From NCBI GenBank assembly GCA_029864945.1, contig JAOTSL010000129.1, positions 1 to 8,772 of the forward strand: 8,772 nucleotides of DNA, written 5' to 3'. Below are positions 5,310-8,772 of this stretch, one piece after another. The position numbers and the translations under genes were made by a program. Numbering within the stretch: position 1 is the first letter of the stretch; each line of letters begins with the position of its first letter. This DNA comes from Gammaproteobacteria bacterium (GTDB lineage: Bacteria > Pseudomonadota > Gammaproteobacteria > S012-40). The notes under the pieces are model-generated. The model was given only the letters and a program-made list of their open reading frames with translations, was not told the origin of the DNA and did not search any database.

Positions 5310-7583
5310 TTAGCGCTTTCCGGGACGAATTAATCCACCCAGTCCTGCTTCGCTTAAGGCATCATTCAAGTGCTTTCTAACACTGACACCATCTTCTAGT
5401 AATTCAACCTCTTCAAGCAACTGTTTGGCATGAGCGTAACTAAAACTTCTGATTACCCATTTTATTTTCAGTAGTGAAACAACACTCATACTTAACATGT
5501 CCGCTCCCATCCCCAATAACAAAAGCGCACAAGCGGGGTCACCAGCCATTTCACCACAAACGCTGACGGATACATTGTTTTTGGAAGCACTTTGTATTAT
5601 TTGTTTAACCGCCTGGATAACAGAGGGATGTAAGTTATCATATAAATCGGCAACATTTGAATTGTTGCGATCAACCGCAAGAATGTACTGGACGAGGTCA
5701 TTTGTTCCAATGGATACAAAATCAACCAGCTTAACAATTCGATCAATTTGATAAACTGCGGAGGGAACTTCAATCATTGCACCCACTTTAGGCATGCAAA
5801 TATTTTTATACCCGTCTTCGATAAGCTCCTCGTGCACTTTGTGAATGTATTTTAGAGACTCATGAACTTCGGTAACGCTGGTGATCATAGGTAATAAAAT
5901 ATTAAGGTTGTCTAAGCCATCGCTGGCTAACATCATGGCTTTTAACTGGGTTATGAATATATCTGGGTGGTCCAAGCTGATTCGAATACCGCGCCAACCG
6001 AGAAAGGGGTTTTCTTCACTAATTGGAAAATACGCTAAATTTTTATCGCCACCAATATCCAGGGTGCGCAGGGTGACGGGATTTGGTTCAAATGACTTTA
6101 GTATTTGTCGATATATTTTGCATTGCTCATCTTCACTGGGAAAACGATCACGAGTCATAAATGGAAATTCTGTTCGATAAAGACCGATGCCTTCAGCCCC
6201 ACTATTTTGTGATGCGGGCAAATCAGACAATAAACCTGAATTGACAAATAAAGGGATATGAACACCATCAGGGGTGATTGAAGGTAGGCTTTTTAATACT
6301 CGTAATTCCGCGCTTAATTCATTTTCCTCCTGAATAATTTGGCTGAACTCTTCCATCACCCTAGGGCTGGGTTCTATATAAATATTTCCCTGATACCCAT
6401 CTACCACAAGTGTTTTAGAATCAAGTTGATTAATTGGTAGATCTATTGCGCCCATAACAGCAGGCACGCCAAGCGCTCGCGCCAAAATTGCCACATGGGA
6501 CGACCCGGAACCTGTTGAAGAAACCAGCCCCACGAGTTTACTTTCAGGTACATCCATTAAATCAGCAGCAGTGACTTCGTGACCAACAAGTATGGTTTGC
6601 TTATGGTAAGTTTTAGCGCCTTTGCTACCTGATTGAATATGCATGAGTATTCGCCGACCAAGGTCACGAATATCCTGTGCGCGTTCACGGAGGTAGTCGT
6701 CTTCCATGGAAGAAAATAAATTAATATGTTCCAGTACGGTATCTTTAAGTGCTGATGATGCCCAATAACCCTGATGAATTCGTTCCAGTGTTTTGCTAAC
6801 GAGTGTTTTACTTTCCAGCATGAGTAGATATGCTGCAAATAGAGCTTGGTCTTCTTCTGGTAAATGAGTTACTCGCTCTTTTAAATCTGTTAATTCTTTT
6901 TTTGTGGCTTTAATGGCCTTTAGGAAAACTTTAACTTCCGTTTCGGGCTTATCCGTTTTCCTGACAGGCACGGCTTCCAGGTCTGCCGGGGGGTATACAA
7001 CGATAGAGCAACCAATTGCGACTCCGGCCGAGCCGGAAAGTCCTTTTATCGGACGATCCAGCTCATTGTGTCTTATGCCCTGATGTAATCCATTGATATC
7101 ACCAACTGCTTCTGCATGTGCAATTGCACCCGCTAATTGTGCGGCGATAGTAACAAGCAAGGTAAGCTCATCTTCTTTAAAAGTGCGCACTTCAACTTGC
7201 TGAACACTGATAACACCAAGCACAGTGCGATGATGAACGATTGGCACACAGAGAAAGCCGGAGTAATTTTCCTCGCCAGTGTCTGGCAAAAATTTAAATT
7301 GAGGATGAGACTGAGCATTTGCTAGATTGACTGGCTCAGCGCGAGAAGTTACCAAGCCTATTAGGCCTTCAGTTAAATTTAGCCTAACTTTACCTACCGC
7401 TGACGGCTGCAAGCCATCAGTGGCCATTAATACTATTTGTTGATTAGGGGTGTCGCAGAGGTAAACGGAGCAGACGTCGGTTTTTATTACTTGCTTTACG
7501 CGAGAAACGATCAAATTCAGTGCATGATCTAAATTCTTTGCTGAATTTACCTCCTGAATGATCCTGCGCATTGCTTCAAGCAT
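5310..7583 (-). CDS. ptsP: Phosphoenolpyruvate-protein phosphotransferase PtsP (enzyme I-Ntr)
   Basis: A 757-residue protein, close to the 748 residues of E. coli PtsP. It takes phosphate from PEP and passes it to NPr, starting the nitrogen-related phosphotransferase relay to EIIA-Ntr; it is cytoplasmic. An N-terminal GAF domain (about 1-160) senses small molecules, and glutamine/2-oxoglutarate control is known for the family. It is followed by the EI N-terminal helical domain (about 180-320) and the swivelling phosphohistidine domain, with Gly-Ser-Gly-Ser-Ser-His placing the phosphorylated His at 363. The PEP-binding barrel (about 430-720) carries Leu-Tyr-Arg-Thr-Glu-Phe (468-473), Arg-Thr-Leu-Asp-Ile-Gly-Gly-Asp (506-513), Gly-Trp-Arg-Gly-Ile-Arg (529-534), Ser-Ile-Gly-Thr-Asn-Asp-Leu (624-630) and the catalytic Cys676 in Cys-Gly-Glu-Met-Ala-Gly. 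The start ATG 7583 has AAAGGA five bases upstream (7589-7594). It is the middle gene of rppH-ptsP-gluQRS. Confidence 0.97.
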   Translation of the reverse strand: MLEAMRRIIQEVNSAKNLDHALNLIVSRVKQVIKTDVCSVYLCDTPNQQIVLMATDGLQPSAVGKVRLNLTEGLIGLVTSRAEPVNLANAQSHPQFKFLPDTGEENYSGFLCVPIVHHRTVLGVISVQQVEVRTFKEDELTLLVTIAAQLAGAIAHAEAVGDINGLHQGIRHNELDRPIKGLSGSAGVAIGCSIVVYPPADLEAVPVRKTDKPETEVKVFLKAIKATKKELTDLKERVTHLPEEDQALFAAYLLMLESKTLVSKTLERIHQGYWASSALKDTVLEHINLFSSMEDDYLRERAQDIRDLGRRILMHIQSGSKGAKTYHKQTILVGHEVTAADLMDVPESKLVGLVSSTGSGSSHVAILARALGVPAVMGAIDLPINQLDSKTLVVDGYQGNIYIEPSPRVMEEFSQIIQEENELSAELRVLKSLPSITPDGVHIPLFVNSGLLSDLPASQNSGAEGIGLYRTEFPFMTRDRFPSEDEQCKIYRQILKSFEPNPVTLRTLDIGGDKNLAYFPISEENPFLGWRGIRISLDHPDIFITQLKAMMLASDGLDNLNILLPMITSVTEVHESLKYIHKVHEELIEDGYKNICMPKVGAMIEVPSAVYQIDRIVKLVDFVSIGTNDLVQYILAVDRNNSNVADLYDNLHPSVIQAVKQIIQSASKNNVSVSVCGEMAGDPACALLLLGMGADMLSMSVVSLLKIKWVIRSFSYAHAKQLLEEVELLEDGVSVRKHLNDALSEAGLGGLIRPGKR

Positions 7584-7588
7584 TAAAT

Positions 7589-7594
7589 TCCTTT
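7589..7594 (-). promoter_or_regulatory. Ribosome binding site of ptsP
   Basis: AAAGGA on the minus strand ends five bases before ATG 7583. It is the clearest Shine-Dalgarno sequence in this operon and supports the chosen ptsP start, which also matches the N-terminus of known PtsP proteins (Met-Leu-x-x-Met/Leu-Arg). Confidence 0.7.
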
Positions 7595-7633
7595 ATTTCA
7601 TGGTTAGTTAATAATATTTGTAATCCAAAAACG

Positions 7634-8143
7634 TTACGCTTTATTTTTTATACTTGTTTGCGTTTTATCATCTCCGAATAAAAGTGGAGCAAGCTCTGAT
7701 AATGCAGCTTCATAAACCTCATATTTAAAATCAACAACTTCTTTTAACGGGTGCCAATAATCAACCCAGCTCCAATCATCAAATTCGGGTTTGTCAGATC
7801 TCTCGAGATTGATATTGTCTTCGTGGGTTTCAAATCGTAATAAATACCAAATTTGTTTTTGACCAATGCAAAGCGGCTTGCTTCCATGGCGAATTAATCG
7901 TTCGGGCAAATCGTATCGTAACCAGTTTTGAGTGGTCCCGAGCAGGCTAATATCTTTTTCAGTTAAACCGACTTCTTCATGGAGCTCTCTGAGTAATGCT
8001 TCTTTTGGCGCTTCGCCTTGCATTATTCCACCCTGAGGAAATTGCCAAGCATCCTGACCAACTCTTCTCGCCCATAGGAGTTTATTATCCTGATTACACA
8101 GAATAATACCCACATTTAATCTATAACCATCAACATCTATCAC
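7634..8143 (-). CDS. rppH: RNA 5'-pyrophosphohydrolase RppH (Nudix)
   Basis: A 169-residue Nudix hydrolase (E. coli RppH has 176). RppH removes pyrophosphate from the 5' end of primary transcripts, which opens them to RNase E decay; it is cytoplasmic. The Nudix box is complete: Gly38, Glu44, then Arg-Glu-Leu-His-Glu-Glu-Val-Gly-Leu at 52-60, with metal ligands Glu53, Glu56 and Glu57. Glu120, in Pro-Glu-Phe-Asp, matches the other catalytic Glu of E. coli RppH. Trp33-Gln-Phe-Pro-Gln-Gly-Gly and Asn-Trp-Leu-Arg-Tyr are also family-specific. The start is a GTG at 8143; it reproduces the conserved N-terminus Met-Ile-Asp-x-Asp-Gly-Tyr-Arg, so the non-ATG start is well supported although its ribosome site is weak. 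It lies 50 bases upstream of ptsP, the same order as in E. coli and Pseudomonas. Confidence 0.96.
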   Translation of the reverse strand: MIDVDGYRLNVGIILCNQDNKLLWARRVGQDAWQFPQGGIMQGEAPKEALLRELHEEVGLTEKDISLLGTTQNWLRYDLPERLIRHGSKPLCIGQKQIWYLLRFETHEDNINLERSDKPEFDDWSWVDYWHPLKEVVDFKYEVYEAALSELAPLLFGDDKTQTSIKNKA

Positions 8144-8211
8144 AAGTAAACTCTATAAAACACAACAAATTAGGAAAATAAATAATTTTATAATCGGAAC
8201 CCTAATATTAG

Positions 8212-8231
8212 CGAATTCTGACGTGAATTCG
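8212..8231. repeat. Perfect inverted repeat upstream of rppH
   Basis: CGAATTC (8212-8218) and GAATTCG (8225-8231) are exact inverted copies around the six-base spacer TGACGT. The repeat would lie about 20-40 bases into the rppH leader if the candidate promoter is right. It could be an operator or a leader hairpin, and there is no U-tract after it on either strand. Confidence 0.4.
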
Positions 8232-8258
8232 TAGTAAATTCCTGTTTTATTGTGATTA

Positions 8259-8286
8259 ATTTTACAAATATGGTCTTTTTATTCAA
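8259..8286 (-). promoter_or_regulatory. Candidate promoter of the rppH-ptsP-gluQ operon
   Basis: On the minus strand TTGAAT (8281-8286, 4 of 6 matches) is separated by 16 bases from TAAAAT (8259-8264, 5 of 6 matches). Transcription would begin near 8252, giving a leader of about 110 bases before the rppH GTG. In such AT-rich DNA similar matches arise by chance, so this remains a candidate. Confidence 0.35.
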
Positions 8287-8438
8287 ATACCTTAGGGATT
8301 TACTCTTAATTAATTTGTGACTTAACCATGATGTTGTTTGTTATTTCATCATTTAAATGCAGATTACTTATTCTAATACTTTAAACACTACTTGTAATGC
8401 ATTGTTATCAGTAGATTTTTCTAAGTCGTAATGCAGTA

Positions 8439-8447
8439 TGTTAGAAT
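8439..8447 (+). promoter_or_regulatory. Extended -10 promoter of the HAD hydrolase gene
   Basis: TGTTAGAAT has the TG-N-TATAAT form of an extended -10 site, with TAGAAT at 8442-8447 (5 of 6). The -35 match 17 bases upstream (TTCTAA) is poor, as is common for extended -10 promoters. Transcription would start near 8454, about 20 bases before the ribosome binding site. Confidence 0.45.
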
Positions 8448-8472
8448 AATTCGAGAAAATTTTACTAAAATC

Positions 8473-8477
8473 AGGAG
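8473..8477 (+). promoter_or_regulatory. Ribosome binding site deciding the TTG start of the HAD gene
   Basis: AGGAG lies seven bases before TTG 8485, an ideal spacing. The first codons then read Met-Ser-Leu-Ala-Ile-Phe-Asp-Leu-Asp, the expected N-terminus for this family, and no ATG is available there. Confidence 0.75.
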
Positions 8478-8484
8478 CAGAAAT

Positions 8485-8772
8485 TTGAGTCTTGCCATAT
8501 TTGATCTGGATAACACATTACTTGCCGGAGATAGCGATGTGTTGTGGGGGCAGTATCTAGTCGAAAAAGGAATTGTTGATGAAGAAACCTATAGCTCGGA
8601 GAATCAGCGGTTTTATGACGAATATAATAATGGCACGCTGGATATCTATGAGTTTTTAGCGTTTAGCCTAAAACCGTTGTCTGAGCACCCACTTGAAAAA
8701 CTTCATCAGTGGCGTCTGGAATTTATGCAGAATAAGATCCAAGATATTTTATTGCCAAAAGCGATTGATTTA
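8485..8772 (+). CDS. HAD-family (SerB-like, subfamily IB) phosphatase, N-terminal part
   Basis: The first 96 residues of a HAD superfamily hydrolase that continues beyond the window. The phosphatase motif I is intact: Phe-Asp-Leu-Asp-Asn-Thr-Leu-Leu, with nucleophile Asp7 and general acid Asp9. The following helical segment, Gly-Asp-Ser-Asp-x-Leu-Trp-Gly then Tyr-x-x-Tyr-x-x-Gly-Thr-Leu-Asp, is typical of the cap region of the HAD-IB, phosphoserine phosphatase-like group. The substrate cannot be told from this part. It starts at TTG 8485, supported by AGGAG seven bases upstream. A gene of this kind divergent from rppH is the arrangement I recall from Pseudomonas. Motifs II and III lie outside the window. 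Confidence 0.85.
   Translation, partial: MSLAIFDLDNTLLAGDSDVLWGQYLVEKGIVDEETYSSENQRFYDEYNNGTLDIYEFLAFSLKPLSEHPLEKLHQWRLEFMQNKIQDILLPKAIDL

Larger units (their letters stand above)
8144..8484. other. 341-base divergent intergenic region
   Basis: This AT-rich stretch separates divergent rppH and HAD genes and should hold both promoters. Seen here are a perfect inverted repeat at 8212-8231, a minus-strand promoter candidate at 8259-8286, a plus-strand extended -10 at 8439-8447, and a direct repeat GTAATGCA at 8394-8401 and 8428-8435. No additional gene or RNA was recognised. Confidence 0.6.

Noticed and set aside
5497..6838. Several frames of 84-99 codons within ptsP
   Set aside because: They overlap strongly conserved parts of enzyme I-Ntr and show no motifs of their own.
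1..8772. CRISPR array, insertion sequence, tRNA or rRNA gene, prophage or integrase
   Set aside because: No regularly spaced repeats, transposase or integrase motifs, terminal repeats or RNA gene structures were seen on either strand.

Overview
The window looks like chromosomal DNA from an AT-rich gammaproteobacterium. The strongest evidence is the rppH-ptsP pair with a divergent SerB-like HAD hydrolase gene beside rppH, a layout I know from Pseudomonas and relatives, and the clear resemblance of RppH, EI-Ntr and GluQRS to their enterobacterial counterparts. I cannot name the genus from the sequence alone.

Left part (1-859). The window opens with the C-terminal 33 codons of an unidentified plus-strand gene. 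It is followed by a promoter-like site overlapping that gene's stop codon and by a small exported aspartic protease of the retropepsin (clan AA) type. The 175-base gap after the protease is convergent with the next gene; I saw no convincing terminator in it.

Centre (860-3936, minus strand). Two genes form an apparent operon. The first encodes a 655-residue protein with a signal peptide, a periplasmic von Willebrand factor A (VWA) domain with an intact metal site, beta-sandwich-like regions, a disordered linker, one transmembrane helix and an acidic cytoplasmic tail. The second, 44 bases downstream, encodes an inner-membrane protein with one N-terminal helix and a long cytoplasmic coiled coil. 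Together they look like a two-protein assembly spanning the inner membrane, and I recognise no named system with this exact pair. This is the most likely undescribed element in the window.

Intergenic block (3937-4371). The 435 bases between the VWA gene and gluQRS hold a near-perfect 18-bp palindrome, a strong 16-bp hairpin with a U-tract on the strand opposite to all neighbouring genes, and a possible 35-codon reading frame. The hairpin arms contain two AAACGTTT cores exactly 32 bp apart.

Right part (4372-8772). rppH (mRNA 5'-pyrophosphohydrolase), ptsP (enzyme I of the nitrogen phosphotransferase system) and gluQRS (tRNA-Asp queuosine glutamylation) run on the minus strand as one tight operon with gaps of 50 and 17 bases. 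It links RNA decay, PEP-dependent nitrogen/carbon signalling and tRNA modification. Divergent from rppH, a HAD phosphatase gene starts at a TTG codon with a good ribosome binding site and an extended -10 promoter, and runs off the window end.
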